Below, in pieces: positions 46,582 to 56,391 of a stretch of 64,000 bases of DNA. Every line of letters begins with the position of its first letter. Positions within the stretch are counted from its first letter, which is position 1. A program made the translations under genes and the position numbers. A model generated the notes under the pieces. That model was given only the letters and a program-made list of their open reading frames with translations, had not been told where the DNA came from and ran no database searches. Origin of the DNA: Burkholderiales bacterium (GTDB lineage: Bacteria; Pseudomonadota; Gammaproteobacteria; Burkholderiales; Burkholderiaceae_C); the NCBI GenBank assembly GCA_016185015.1, contig JACPOI010000002.1, positions 115,213-179,212 on the forward strand. The letters run 5' to 3'.

Positions 46582-47954
46582 TGGGCGGCCTCCCAGGTGG
46601 TGCCGGCGGGCGAGTCCTTGAGCACGATGCCCTGGTCCAGCAGGGCCTTGCGGATGCGATCGGCCTCGGCGAAGTCTTTGGCCTGCTTGGCGGCGGCACG
46701 CTGTGCGATCAGGGCCTGGATGGCAGCTTCGTCCAGCGCGGTACCGGCCTGTAGGAAGGCCTCGGGGTCGTCCTGCAACAGGCCCAGGCAGCCGCCCAGG
46801 GCCTTGAGCAGGCCGGACAGCTGCGCCGAGCCGCTCTTGTTGACCTCGGTCGCCAGCTCAAACAGCACGGCCACCGCCTCGGGCGTGCCGAAATCCTCGT
46901 CCATGGCGGCCTTGAAGCGCGCCGCATGGGCGTCGAGCCAGTCGATCTGCACGGTCGCGGGCTTGACCGCGTGCAAGGCCGTGTACAGACGCTTGAGGGC
47001 GCCGCGCGCATCGTCCAGATGTGCGTCGCTGTAGTTCAGCGGGCTGCGGTAATGCGCGCGGATGATGAAAAAGCGCACCGTCTCCGGGTCGTACTTGGCA
47101 AGGATCTCGCGGATGGTGAAGAAATTGCCCAGGGACTTGGACATCTTCTCGTTGTCCACGCGCACGAAACCGTTGTGCATCCAGTAGCGGGCCAGCGGCT
47201 TGCCGGTGGCGCCTTCGCTCTGGGCAATCTCGTTCTCGTGGTGCGGGAACTGCAGGTCGGCACCACCGCCGTGGATGTCGAAGGTCTCGCCCAGCATCTC
47301 GCAGCTCATGGCCGAGCACTCGATATGCCAGCCCGGGCGGCCCGGGCCGTAGGTGCTGTCCCATCTGGCCTCGGCCGGCTCGCTGGGTTTGGCCGATTTC
47401 CAGAGCACGAAGTCCAGCGGGTCGTCCTTGCCATCGAGCACCGCCACGCGCTCGCCGGCGCGCAGTTCGTCCAGCGACTTGCCGGAGAGCTTGCCGTAGC
47501 CCGGGAACTTGCGCACGGCATAGTTCACGTCGCCATTGCCGGCACGGTAGGCCAGGCCTTTTTGCTCCAGCGTGCCGATCAGGCCGAGCATCTGCGGCAC
47601 GTACTCGGTGGCGCGCGGCTCATGCGTGGGGCGCTCGATGCCCAGGGCATCGGCATCCTGGTGCAGGGCCTCGACCATGCGGTCGGTCAGGGAACGGATG
47701 GTTTCACCGTTCTCCAGCGCGCGCTTGATGATCTTGTCATCGATGTCGGTGACGTTACGCACATAGGTCACCCGCAAGTCGCTGGCCTTGAGCCAGCGCT
47801 GCACCACGTCGAACGCCACCATGGCACGGGCATGGCCCAGGTGGCACAGGTCGTAGACCGTCATGCCGCAGACGTACATGCGGACATGGCCGGTTTCCAG
47901 CGGGGTAAAAGGCTCCAGCGCACGCGACAGCGTGTTGTATATGCGCAGACTCAT
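46578..47954 (-). CDS. cysS: Cysteinyl-tRNA synthetase
   Basis: 458 aa, class I. HIGH variant HLGHA near residue 36, zinc-binding residues including Cys28 and later Cys/His in EC and HHENE, and the KMSKS loop at KMSKSLGN. The C-terminal DALR-type helices are present. It charges tRNA-Cys. It is the first gene of a minus-strand run with the glycosylase gene. Confidence 0.97.
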   Translation of the reverse strand: MSLRIYNTLSRALEPFTPLETGHVRMYVCGMTVYDLCHLGHARAMVAFDVVQRWLKASDLRVTYVRNVTDIDDKIIKRALENGETIRSLTDRMVEALHQDADALGIERPTHEPRATEYVPQMLGLIGTLEQKGLAYRAGNGDVNYAVRKFPGYGKLSGKSLDELRAGERVAVLDGKDDPLDFVLWKSAKPSEPAEARWDSTYGPGRPGWHIECSAMSCEMLGETFDIHGGGADLQFPHHENEIAQSEGATGKPLARYWMHNGFVRVDNEKMSKSLGNFFTIREILAKYDPETVRFFIIRAHYRSPLNYSDAHLDDARGALKRLYTALHAVKPATVQIDWLDAHAARFKAAMDEDFGTPEAVAVLFELATEVNKSGSAQLSGLLKALGGCLGLLQDDPEAFLQAGTALDEAAIQALIAQRAAAKQAKDFAEADRIRKALLDQGIVLKDSPAGTTWEAAQ

Positions 47955-48014
47955 GGATCAATCAGAAACCGTCGCGCAAGGGCTGGCGCGCCGGCAGAGG
48001 ACTAGGACGGGGGC

Positions 48015-48034
48015 TACAATCGAACGCAGTATAA
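48015..48034. promoter_or_regulatory. Candidate -10 elements in the cysS/TPR divergent region
   Basis: TACAAT (48015-48020) faces the first TPR gene, and TATACT on the opposite strand (48029-48034) faces cysS. Neither has a convincing -35. Both are close to a 133-bp divergent gap's centre. Confidence 0.3.
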
Positions 48035-48087
48035 AGCCCCGGCCAGCCTCCCCGGACCGGGTATGCCCCACCCCTAGCACAGCCCTC

Positions 48088-48606
48088 ATGAAGCCCGGTC
48101 GCTCCCTTCTTCTTGCATTGCTACGCCTGCTCGCGATCAGCGCCTGCCTGGGCTCGGGCATGGCCGTGGCGGACGAGTACAGCGAGGTCGGCCAGATGCT
48201 GCGCGCCGGTCGACTGACCGAGGCCCAGACCCGGGTCGACCGCGCCCTGGCTGCCAAGCCGCGCGACCCCCAGATGCGTTATTTCAAGGGGGTCATCCAG
48301 CGCGAATCGGGCCAGTCGGCTGAAGCGCTGGCCACCTTCACCAAGCTGACCGAGGACTACCCGGAACTGCCCGAGCCGTACAACAGCCTGGCGGTCATCC
48401 ACGCCGCGCAGGGCGAGTTCGACAAGGCACGTGTCGCACTCGAGATGGCGATTCGCGCCAATCCCGGCTATGCCACGGCGCATGAAAACCTGGGGGATAT
48501 CCACGCCCGGTTGGCCCAGCAGGCCTACTGCAAGGCACTGCAGCTCGACGCCACCAACAGCAGCGTGAGGTCCCGGCTGGCCGCCCTGGGCGCCAGCTGC
48601 CCGTGA
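48088..48606 (+). CDS. Secreted TPR-repeat protein (first of tandem pair)
   Basis: 172 aa. Signal peptide about 1-28 (GMAVADEY). Then three TPR-like helical pairs through residue 160, with the typical spacing of A, L, G and P (LRAGRLTEAQTRVDRALAAKP, PEPYNSLAVIHAAQGEFDKA). Periplasmic scaffold or binding protein. It is homologous to the N-terminal half of the next gene, pointing to a local duplication. It lacks the C-terminal NTF2-like domain. Confidence 0.88.
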   Translation: MKPGRSLLLALLRLLAISACLGSGMAVADEYSEVGQMLRAGRLTEAQTRVDRALAAKPRDPQMRYFKGVIQRESGQSAEALATFTKLTEDYPELPEPYNSLAVIHAAQGEFDKARVALEMAIRANPGYATAHENLGDIHARLAQQAYCKALQLDATNSSVRSRLAALGASCP

Positions 48607-48618
48607 GCCATCCCTTTC

Positions 48619-48634
48619 ACCGGCTGCAGCCGGT
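48619..48634. promoter_or_regulatory. Perfect 16-bp palindrome between the TPR genes
   Basis: ACCGGCTGCAGCCGGT is fully self-complementary. It is a possible regulator site or a short hairpin; no T-run follows on either strand. A TACAAT at 48669-48674 lies only 12 bp before the second TPR ATG. Confidence 0.4.
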
Positions 48635-48685
48635 CCTGCGGTCTGCCACCATTCGGGCCCTGTCCCCCTACAATTCGTTCAGTTC

Positions 48686-49735
48686 ATGAAGCCAGGTCGT
48701 GCCCACTCCTCCACTCTGCTGCTGGTTCGCCTGCTGGCCCTGGCCATCAGCCTGACCCTGGGCGCAGCACACGCCAACGACTACAGTGACGTGGCGCAGC
48801 TGCTGCGCGAGGGCAAACTGGCCGAGGCCCAGACCCGGGTTGACCGCCATCTCGCCGCCCAGCCACGCGACCCCCAGATGCGCCTGTTCAAGGGCGTGAT
48901 CCAGCGTGAATCGGGCCGGCCGGCCGATGCCATCGCCACCTTCACGCGACTCAGCGAAGACCACCCCGAACTGCCCGAGCCCTACAACAACCTGGCGGTC
49001 ATCCATGCCGCCCAGGGGCAATACGACAAGGCCCGCATCGCGCTGGAAAAGGCCTTGCGCACCAATCCGAGCTACGCCACGGCGCATGAAAACCTCGCGG
49101 ACGTCTACGCCCGCCTGGCCAGCCAGGCCTATAGCAAGGCCTTGCAGCTCGATGGCGTGCCCCAGCCCGGCCCGGCCCGCCTGACCCTGATCCGGGAACT
49201 CTCCCCCGCACCCGCCAGCCCGGCGCGGCCGGTGCTGGCAGCCGCCCCCAGCACAGCGGCGAGCAAGCCTGTCGTGCCTGCGCAGGCCAAACCAGCGGTC
49301 GTAGCCGCGGCCCCAGCCCCGACCAAACCCGCAGCCGCAACGGCAGCAGTGCCAGCCCCCTCCGCCACGCCGCCGCAGCCTGCTGCTGCAGACAGCAGCA
49401 ACCGCGAGGTGGAGTTGGCCGTGCGCGCCGGGGCGCGCGCCTGGACCGACAAGAACATGACCCAGTACCTCGCAGCCTACGATAAAAGCTTCGAAACGCC
49501 TGGCCAGCAAAGCCGTAGCGCCTGGGAACAGGACCGCAGACTGCGCATCACCGGCAAGTCGCGCATTTCGGTCAACCTTCTGGAATTGCAGATCACTGTC
49601 AAAGGCAACCGCGCCGTGGCAAAATTCCGCCAGGACTACAAGGCCGACGCACTGGCGGTGTTGAGCCGCAAGACGCTCGAACTGGTCAGGACGGGCGACC
49701 GCTGGCTGATCGTCAAGGAAGCCAGCGGCGGCTGA
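48686..49735 (+). CDS. Secreted TPR protein with Pro/Ala linker and NTF2-like C-terminal domain
   Basis: 349 aa. Signal peptide about 1-30 (LGAAHANDY), TPR region 31-165 clearly paralogous to the previous gene, a Pro/Ala/Lys-rich linker about 170-235, then a C-terminal domain of about 105 residues (RAWTDKNMTQYLAAYDKSF to DRWLIVKE). The C-terminal domain looks like the NTF2/Cds6-type domain that also ends the adjacent L,D-transpeptidase. It is probably periplasmic, perhaps on the cell wall. The proposed partnership with the transpeptidase is inference. Confidence 0.87.
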   Translation: MKPGRAHSSTLLLVRLLALAISLTLGAAHANDYSDVAQLLREGKLAEAQTRVDRHLAAQPRDPQMRLFKGVIQRESGRPADAIATFTRLSEDHPELPEPYNNLAVIHAAQGQYDKARIALEKALRTNPSYATAHENLADVYARLASQAYSKALQLDGVPQPGPARLTLIRELSPAPASPARPVLAAAPSTAASKPVVPAQAKPAVVAAAPAPTKPAAATAAVPAPSATPPQPAAADSSNREVELAVRAGARAWTDKNMTQYLAAYDKSFETPGQQSRSAWEQDRRLRITGKSRISVNLLELQITVKGNRAVAKFRQDYKADALAVLSRKTLELVRTGDRWLIVKEASGG

Positions 49736-49788
49736 GAACCCGACGTGCAGGCCTTGGCGCCACTGCGCTGGACACATTCCGTACTGAC

Positions 49789-51075
49789 ATGAAACTAGGC
49801 TCTCGCCCTCTGCTGCTGCTCCTGGGTACCACCATCGTCCTCGTGGCGCTTGCCAGCGACCGTGGTGAACAGGCGCGTGGCGAGACCGTGGCGATGGCTG
49901 CGCCGCAGACGCCCATGCAAGCAGCGCTCACGCCCTCACCTGCATCTGGTGCCGGTCAGGTCAATGGTGCGGCCGAGGCCCGCCTGATCGAGATCTACCG
50001 GCTGACCGGCGCCGGTTACACGCGGGAAGCCCTGGAGCGCGCCGAAAGTCTGGTGCGCGACCATCCGAACTTCCAGCTGGCCCAACTGGTCTACGGCGAC
50101 CTGCTGACGACCCAGGCCCGACCCGTGCGCGATTTTGGAGATGTGCCTGCGGCCCTGGCCGGCGGCAGCGCTGGCAACACCCTGAGCGACTTGCGCCACG
50201 AATCGCAGATGCGCATCAAGGCCTTGCGCGAACGGCCGCCCGTCGGCGCCATCCCCTCTCAATTCCTGGCCCTGTCACCGCGCAACCGCCACGCCATCGC
50301 CATCGATGCCTCGCGCTCGCGCCTGTACCTATTCGAGAACACCCCGCAGCAACTCAAGCTGGTGGCCGATTTCTACATCTCGGTCGGCAAGTCGGGCATC
50401 GAAAAGATGGTCGAAGGCGATGCCCGCACGCCGCTGGGTGTGTACTTCATCATCAGCAATCTCGACCCCAAGTCATTGAGCGACTTCTACGGTTCGGGGG
50501 CTCTGCCGATCAACTACCCCAACGTGCTCGACAGCAAGCGCGGCAAGACCGGTCGTGGCATCTGGTTGCACGGCACCCCACCCAACCAGTTCTCACGCGC
50601 GCCCCTGGCCTCCGACGGCTGCGTGGTCCTGTCCAACCCTGATCTGGCGTTTCTCAGCCGCACGGTCGAGATCCGCACCACGCCGGTCGTCATCTCGCCC
50701 AGGCTGGAGTGGGTTGCACCCCACAGCGTCCAAGCCGAGCGCAAACCTTTCGAGGATGCATTGGGCGCCTGGCGCAGTGCCAAGTCGCGTGGCGACCTGG
50801 ATCAGCTGCTGAGCTTCTACACGCCTGACTTCAAGAGCTACGACAAATCCCTGGCTGAATGGGTGCCGGCACTGCGCAGCGAGGTCGACAAGGCCCGCGG
50901 CAAACCCATCCAGCTCAAGGACCTGTCCTACCTGCGCTGGACCGACGCCACCGACACCATGGTCGTGACCTTCGGTGAAGTCGCCGACGGCGAACGCAGT
51001 GGACCGACCAAACGCCAGTACTGGGTACGCCAGGGCAGCGAATGGAAAATTTTCTTTGAAGGAATCATTGGATGA
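49789..51075 (+). CDS. L,D-transpeptidase (YkuD) with NTF2-like C-terminal domain
   Basis: 428 aa. N-terminal signal or anchor helix 8-23, a helical N-terminal region, and the YkuD catalytic domain about 165-300 with His261 (WLHGTPPN), Ser275 and Cys278 (SDGCVVLSN). The C-terminal domain from about residue 325 resembles that of the TPR neighbour. It cross-links peptidoglycan or attaches a protein to it. Its stop overlaps the ppiA ATG (ATGA). Confidence 0.92.
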   Translation: MKLGSRPLLLLLGTTIVLVALASDRGEQARGETVAMAAPQTPMQAALTPSPASGAGQVNGAAEARLIEIYRLTGAGYTREALERAESLVRDHPNFQLAQLVYGDLLTTQARPVRDFGDVPAALAGGSAGNTLSDLRHESQMRIKALRERPPVGAIPSQFLALSPRNRHAIAIDASRSRLYLFENTPQQLKLVADFYISVGKSGIEKMVEGDARTPLGVYFIISNLDPKSLSDFYGSGALPINYPNVLDSKRGKTGRGIWLHGTPPNQFSRAPLASDGCVVLSNPDLAFLSRTVEIRTTPVVISPRLEWVAPHSVQAERKPFEDALGAWRSAKSRGDLDQLLSFYTPDFKSYDKSLAEWVPALRSEVDKARGKPIQLKDLSYLRWTDATDTMVVTFGEVADGERSGPTKRQYWVRQGSEWKIFFEGIIG

Positions 51076-51665
51076 GTCTGACTTTTTTCTCCGGGCTGCG
51101 CCGTAGCCTGCTGCTGGCCGGCGCCTGCCTGCTGTTCACCGGTGCGGTGCAGGCGCAGGCCAAATCGCCGCGCGTCAAGCTGGCCACCAGCGCGGGCGAC
51201 ATCGTGATCGAACTGGATGCTGCCAAAGCGCCCAAAACCGTCGAGAACTTCCTGGCCTACGTGCGCAAGGGCCACTACAAGGGCACGGTTTTTCACCGCG
51301 TCATCCCCGGCTTCATGGTCCAGGGCGGAGGCTTTGACGCCGCCATGGCGCAGAAGCCCACCGAGAAGCCGATTGAAAACGAAGCCAACAACGGCCTGAA
51401 GAACGACAAGTACACCTTGGCCATGGCGCGCACGCCGCATCCGCACTCCGCGTCCGCGCAGTTCTTCATCAACGTCGCTGACAACGCCTTCCTCAACCAC
51501 ACGGCACCCACCCAGCAAGGCTGGGGCTATGCCGTGTTCGGCAAGGTCGTTGAAGGCATGGATGTCGTCGACAAGATCAGCGCCGTGCCCACCGGCGACA
51601 AAGGCATGCACCAGAACGTGCCCCAGACCCCCATCACCATCAACGCGGCCATCGCGCTGCCCTGA
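51072..51665 (+). CDS. ppiA: Periplasmic peptidyl-prolyl isomerase (cyclophilin)
   Basis: 197 aa. Signal peptide 1-29 (AVQAQA). Cyclophilin core with [13 protein letters not shown] and the active-site region [17 protein letters not shown]. Export to the periplasm is predicted. It is translationally coupled to the L,D-transpeptidase, suggesting a folding role for envelope proteins. Confidence 0.94.
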   Translation: MSLTFFSGLRRSLLLAGACLLFTGAVQAQAKSPRVKLATSAGDIVIELDAAKAPKTVENFLAYVRKGHYKGTVFHRVIPGFMVQGGGFDAAMAQKPTEKPIENEANNGLKNDKYTLAMARTPHPHSASAQFFINVADNAFLNHTAPTQQGWGYAVFGKVVEGMDVVDKISAVPTGDKGMHQNVPQTPITINAAIALP

Positions 51666-51673
51666 GAACCACC

Positions 51674-52180
51674 ATGAGCAATCCCCAAGTCGAACTCCAC
51701 ATCGCCGGCCTCGGCACCATCAAGATCGAACTCGACGCCGCCAAGGCACCCAACAGCGTGGCCAATTTCCTGGCCTACGTGAACAAGGGCCACTATGACG
51801 GCACGGTGTTCCATCGTGTCATCCCCGGCTTCATGATCCAGGGCGGCGGCTTCGAACCCGGCATGACCCAGAAGGCCACGGACAAGCCGATCGACAACGA
51901 AGCCAACAATGGCCTGAAGAACACCAAGTACACCCTGGCCATGGCGCGCACCAATGATCCGCACTCGGCCACGGCGCAGTTCTTCATCAACATCGCCGAC
52001 AACGGCTTCCTCAACCACACCGCCCCCTCGGCCCAGGGCTGGGGCTACGCCGTGTTTGGCAAGGTGGTCGCCGGCACCGACGTGGTGGACAAGATCGCCG
52101 CCGTCAAGACCGGCCAGAAAGGCTTCCATGGCGACGTCCCCAAGGACGACGTGGTGATCGAGAAGGCCGTCGCGCTCTGA
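51674..52180 (+). CDS. ppiB: Cytosolic peptidyl-prolyl isomerase (cyclophilin)
   Basis: 168 aa with no signal peptide. It is close to the previous protein across the core ([42 protein letters not shown]). The pair looks like a tandem duplication with one exported and one cytosolic copy. It lies 8 bp after ppiA. Confidence 0.94.
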   Translation: MSNPQVELHIAGLGTIKIELDAAKAPNSVANFLAYVNKGHYDGTVFHRVIPGFMIQGGGFEPGMTQKATDKPIDNEANNGLKNTKYTLAMARTNDPHSATAQFFINIADNGFLNHTAPSAQGWGYAVFGKVVAGTDVVDKIAAVKTGQKGFHGDVPKDDVVIEKAVAL

Positions 52181-52191
52181 TCGCGGGCCCC

Positions 52192-53001
52192 ATGACGACG
52201 ACCGCCCCCCGGTTCGCCGAGCTGCACGCACCGGCGCACTGGCGGGTGGTCGATTTCATTTCCGATCTGCATCTGCAGGTCGGCGACCCCCTCACCCTGC
52301 AGGCCTGGGAGCGCTACATGGCGCAGACACGCGCAGACGCGGTGTTCATCCTGGGCGACCTGTTCGAAGTATGGGTCGGCGATGACGGGCAGCAGGACCA
52401 GGACGAGGATGCCCGCTTCGAGCGGCATTGCATCGAGGTGTTGCGCTCCGCCTCGGGCCGCTGTGCCGTGCACTTCATGCACGGCAACCGCGATTTCCTG
52501 CTCGGCCCCTCCTGCGCCCGCGCTGGCGGCTTCACCCTGCTCGATGACCCGACGGTACTGGTCCTCGGTGAGCAGCGCTGGCTGCTCACGCATGGTGATG
52601 CGCTGTGCCTGGACGATGCAGAGTACCTGCAGTTCCGCGCCCAGGTGCGCACCCCCGCCTGGCAACAGGCCTTCCTGGCCAAACCACTGGCCGAACGGCG
52701 TGCCATTGCACGCGGCATGCGCCAGCAGAGCGAAGACCGCAAGCGCAGTGGCATCGCGTATGCCGACATCGATGCGCCGCTGGCGCGTCGCTGGCTGGCG
52801 TCGGCCGCCGCGTCAGAGCTTATCCATGGCCACACCCACCGTCCGGCCGATCATGATCTGGGGCCAGGCCTGAGCCGGCGCGTGCTCAGCGATTGGGATG
52901 CCGGCGCCCGCCCACCGCGCGCCGAAGTGCTGCGCATGCAGCGATCCGGCCCGATGGAAACCGTTCAGGTGCTGCGGCTGCCTGCGAACGACATCGCCTG
53001 A
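52192..53001 (+). CDS. lpxH: UDP-2,3-diacylglucosamine diphosphatase
   Basis: 269 aa calcineurin-like phosphoesterase. Metal-binding motifs in order: DFISDLHLQ, GDLFEVWVGDD, HGNRDFLLG, THGDALCLDD, IHGHTHRP. It cleaves UDP-2,3-diacylglucosamine to lipid X in lipid A synthesis at the membrane surface. It is about 11 bp after ppiB and 4 bp before the MtfA-like gene. Confidence 0.95.
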   Translation: MTTTAPRFAELHAPAHWRVVDFISDLHLQVGDPLTLQAWERYMAQTRADAVFILGDLFEVWVGDDGQQDQDEDARFERHCIEVLRSASGRCAVHFMHGNRDFLLGPSCARAGGFTLLDDPTVLVLGEQRWLLTHGDALCLDDAEYLQFRAQVRTPAWQQAFLAKPLAERRAIARGMRQQSEDRKRSGIAYADIDAPLARRWLASAAASELIHGHTHRPADHDLGPGLSRRVLSDWDAGARPPRAEVLRMQRSGPMETVQVLRLPANDIA

Positions 53002-53005
53002 CACC

Positions 53006-53812
53006 ATGTGGGCGTGGCTCACCCGACTGATCGGACGCGAACGCCGACCGCGCAAGCCCATCCCCGACGCACTCTGGCAGCAGACCCTGGCCGGCTGCCC
53101 CTTTCTGGAAACGCTCGCCAGTACCGAACTGATACGGCTGCGCGAGTTGAGCGCCCTCTTCCTGGAAGACAAGGAATTTCATGGTGCCCAGGGCCTGCAC
53201 ATCACCGATGCCATGGCGCTCACCATCGCCGCCCAGGCCTGCCTGCCGGTGCTGCATTTCGGCGCTGGTGACCGGGCGCTGCGCTGGTACGACGACTTCG
53301 TCGGCATCGTGGTGCATCCCGACGAAGTCGTGGCGCAGCGCGAGGTGGTGGACGAGCACGGCGTGGTGCACCTGTATGAGGAAGCCCTGGCGGGTGAGGC
53401 CATGCATGAGGGGCCGGTGATGCTGAGCTGGCACGACGTGACATCCGCGTCCAGCGAGACCGGCTACAACGTGGTCATCCACGAGTTCGTGCACAAGCTC
53501 GATCTGCGCGACGGCGTGGCCGACGGCTGCCCGCCTCTGACGGCCGGCTTCGTGGGCCAGCCCAGCGCCCGGGCTGCACGCGCTCACTGGTTGGCAACGC
53601 TGCAAACGGCTTACGACGCCTTCCGTGCGGCGGTGATCAAGGCCGAACGCTTTGGCAGCGAACCCACCTGGCTCGACCCCTACGGGGCCGAAGCCATTGA
53701 CGAGTTCTTCGCGGTGGCCAGCGAAGCCTATTTCGTGAACCGCGCGCGCTTCGCGCGCGAGTTCGGCACGCTGCTGCCGCTCTTCGACGCCTACTTCCGC
53801 CCTAGTCGCTGA
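53006..53812 (+). CDS. mtfA: MtfA-like zinc peptidase (M90)
   Basis: 268 aa from ATG 53006. Zinc site HEFVH at 159-163, with a downstream Glu-containing helix (DEFFAVASEAYF) likely holding the third ligand. No signal peptide. In E. coli MtfA affects glucose-PTS control through Mlc. The role here is inferred from family only. It is convergent with the DUF349 gene. Confidence 0.9.
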   Translation: MWAWLTRLIGRERRPRKPIPDALWQQTLAGCPFLETLASTELIRLRELSALFLEDKEFHGAQGLHITDAMALTIAAQACLPVLHFGAGDRALRWYDDFVGIVVHPDEVVAQREVVDEHGVVHLYEEALAGEAMHEGPVMLSWHDVTSASSETGYNVVIHEFVHKLDLRDGVADGCPPLTAGFVGQPSARAARAHWLATLQTAYDAFRAAVIKAERFGSEPTWLDPYGAEAIDEFFAVASEAYFVNRARFAREFGTLLPLFDAYFRPSR

Positions 53813-53829
53813 GCAGGCCCGCGGGCGCG

Positions 53830-56391
53830 TCAGCGCTTGAGCAAGGCCTTGAGCGCCTGCTGCAGACGACGCGCCTGGCCGGCGTCATAAGCGGCCGACA
53901 GCACACGCGCCACGTCCTGTCCCCAGGTCTGCGCCGGTGCCGGATCATTGCGCCGCGTCAGCAGCTGCAACTGCAGGGCACGACGCGCGTCCAGTTGTTC
54001 AGCCGGCGTCGGCACCTCGGCCGCAATCTCCAGGCGCAGCAGGGTTTCATCGGCGGAGGCCGATGGTGCGGCGGAGAGCGCCTGGGTCCACAGGCTGCGC
54101 ACGGCCGGCGTGACACGCCCACCGATCTCGGCAACCGTCGGCAGCTGGGTTGCATCGCGCTGTTCCCAGGCCGTCAGCAAGTGGGTGAGCGCCTCACCAT
54201 GGGCCTGCACTGCGAGTTTCTTCAGGGCGGCCTGCGCATGGTCCAGCGCATCGCGCTGGGCGCGGAAAGCGGCATCTCCCAGGCGCGGGCCTTCCCGCTC
54301 GCGACCGAACTCGCGCCGGCCTTCGCGCTCGGGACGATGTTCGTCACGGCGAGGCGCATCGCGGCGCTCCCCGGGTCGTGCCCGCCCGGCGGGTGCTGCC
54401 GGCTCGGTGCGTTTCATGCCCGGACGGTCATCGCCACGCACGGCCACCACCGGCTTGCGCGGCTGCACCGGCGCGGCGGCCGGGGATCCGGATTCTTCGC
54501 TCGCCGTCGTCGGAGACGGCTGCGGGGCGGCCTCAGGCGCCTGCCCTGCCCCCTTGATCACAGCTTCCAGCGCGACCATGGCAGCACGGATGGCCTGCGC
54601 ATCGCCACTGGCATTGGCAGCATCCAGCGCCTGGGACGCCTGCAACACAGCCTTGTCGTGTTCGCTCATGGTCGCAACCGCCTGCTCGCGCGACGCGCTC
54701 TTGCGTGCGAAGGCCTCGTCGATCGGTTTGCGGAAAGCGTCCCACAGCTTCTGCTCTTGGCGCCGCTCCAGTGGGACGGCATGGGCCTCGGCTTGCCAGC
54801 GCTGCTGCAGCGCCTTCACGGCATCGATACGCAGCATGGGCGCAGCACCAAGCTGCGTCGCCTCCTCGATCATCGCGTGCCGGTTCTTCAAGCTGAGTTG
54901 CTGGGCGGCTTCCAGAGGGGCAGCGGCGGCCTGCATGGCGGCCTTCCACTGCGGTTGCATCTCGGCAAACGCTTTCTCACTCAAATGCCCGGCTTCACGC
55001 CAGCGCTCGGCAAACTGGTGCAGTTCACGGTTGAAGGCTTTCAAGTCCATGGCAGGCGCGGCCGCCTGGGCCACCCCCCATGTCCGGAGCTCCTCGATCA
55101 GGGCCAGACGCTTGGCCTTGTGTTCGGCCGACTCGGCCCTGACCTTCTCCAGCCAGGCCTCGACCACCTTGTAGGCCTGGTTGCAGGCTTCGTCGAAACG
55201 TTTCCAGAGTGCGTGGTTGGGCACCCCGCCCTGGTCGGTCTGTTTCCACAGCTCACGCAGTTCGCGCAAGGACTCTTGCATCTTGCGCCCGCCCAGGGCC
55301 TGGCCTTCGGGTCGCTTGAGCAGGGCCTCGGCCTTGCCCACCAGCTCTTCACGCAACTGGTCGGCACGCCAGCGCTGCCACCCCTCCAGCTCACCCGCCG
55401 CCCCCAGCGCGGCATGGGCCTGGCGATCCAGATGACTGTCTATATGACGGCCGTGTTCTTTCAGCGCCTGGCGCAGTGCATTGGCCGCACCCGCACTGGC
55501 CTTGCCGTGGCCCTGCGCCACTTCTGCTTCCAGCCGGCTCAAAACCTCGCGCACGGCCGCCATGGCCTGAGCACGGGTCTCGGGGTCGATCTTGGGCTTG
55601 GACGGCGGCGACACAGCCTCGACGGGCAGGCCGCGTGCCTTGCGCAGCTCGTCGGCCCAGACCGGCACCTGGGGCAGGGGCGCGGCCGGATCTGCCGCCG
55701 CCGCACGCGCCTGGGCCAGCGCCGCGCTAAAAGCGTCCCAGACCAGTGCCAGTTGGGCACGGGAGGCCTCCAGCTGCGGCGCAAAACGCAGATCAATGCT
55801 GGTCCAATGCGGGTCGCCCGGCAGCGCTGCCGCCTCGGCCTGCCAGTGATTCACGTCAGTCGCCAGGCTTTCGGCGATCGCCTGGGCGTCGACCCAGGAC
55901 TTGGTGGACAGCACCTCGATGCGCTGGGCCAACAGCACGGCGGCCTCGCGCTGCACCTGGGCACGGTGCTGCACATCTTCAATGGCCTTCACGCGGTCCG
56001 CCAGGCGGGTCTTGAGGGTGGCCAGCGGCTCCCGGCTCAGCGGTGCACCGGCCTTGGCGGCATCACGCTGCCAGGCCATGGCGTCGGCCAGATTCAATTT
56101 GGCAGCGTCCAGCAAGGCCTGCGCCTTCTGCGCCCAGTCGGCCGCCATGCCCTCCTGGTCGCGCTGGCGCTTGAGCTCGTCCAGCTTCTCGCGCAGGAGT
56201 TTGGCCGCCCCCTTGTCCTTGACGCTGAGTTCTCGATAGACCTGCTGCATCTGATCCGCAGCGGGCATGCTCTGCAGCCAGGTTCGCACGCGGGCAGCGC
56301 GCTCCCCCGCCGTAGGCGCGGAAAAAGCACCGCCTGTCAGTTCATCGAGGGCTTGGGTATCGTTGCGTTGGGCAGAAGAAGACGGGGACAC
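53830..56391 (-). CDS. DUF349-repeat protein
   Basis: 853 aa from GTG 56391 (VSPSSSAQRND); upstream in-frame ATGs would run through sequence that does not look coding. The protein is mostly alpha-helical with several DUF349 units, seen as recurrent W-x(6-9)-F-rich segments such as LWKRFDEACNQAY and LWDAFRKPIDEAF. A charged, disordered region rich in Arg, Glu, Gly and Pro lies at about 670-745. Function unknown. It is cytosolic by appearance. Confidence 0.85.
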   Translation of the reverse strand: MSPSSSAQRNDTQALDELTGGAFSAPTAGERAARVRTWLQSMPAADQMQQVYRELSVKDKGAAKLLREKLDELKRQRDQEGMAADWAQKAQALLDAAKLNLADAMAWQRDAAKAGAPLSREPLATLKTRLADRVKAIEDVQHRAQVQREAAVLLAQRIEVLSTKSWVDAQAIAESLATDVNHWQAEAAALPGDPHWTSIDLRFAPQLEASRAQLALVWDAFSAALAQARAAAADPAAPLPQVPVWADELRKARGLPVEAVSPPSKPKIDPETRAQAMAAVREVLSRLEAEVAQGHGKASAGAANALRQALKEHGRHIDSHLDRQAHAALGAAGELEGWQRWRADQLREELVGKAEALLKRPEGQALGGRKMQESLRELRELWKQTDQGGVPNHALWKRFDEACNQAYKVVEAWLEKVRAESAEHKAKRLALIEELRTWGVAQAAAPAMDLKAFNRELHQFAERWREAGHLSEKAFAEMQPQWKAAMQAAAAPLEAAQQLSLKNRHAMIEEATQLGAAPMLRIDAVKALQQRWQAEAHAVPLERRQEQKLWDAFRKPIDEAFARKSASREQAVATMSEHDKAVLQASQALDAANASGDAQAIRAAMVALEAVIKGAGQAPEAAPQPSPTTASEESGSPAAAPVQPRKPVVAVRGDDRPGMKRTEPAAPAGRARPGERRDAPRRDEHRPEREGRREFGREREGPRLGDAAFRAQRDALDHAQAALKKLAVQAHGEALTHLLTAWEQRDATQLPTVAEIGGRVTPAVRSLWTQALSAAPSASADETLLRLEIAAEVPTPAEQLDARRALQLQLLTRRNDPAPAQTWGQDVARVLSAAYDAGQARRLQQALKALLKR

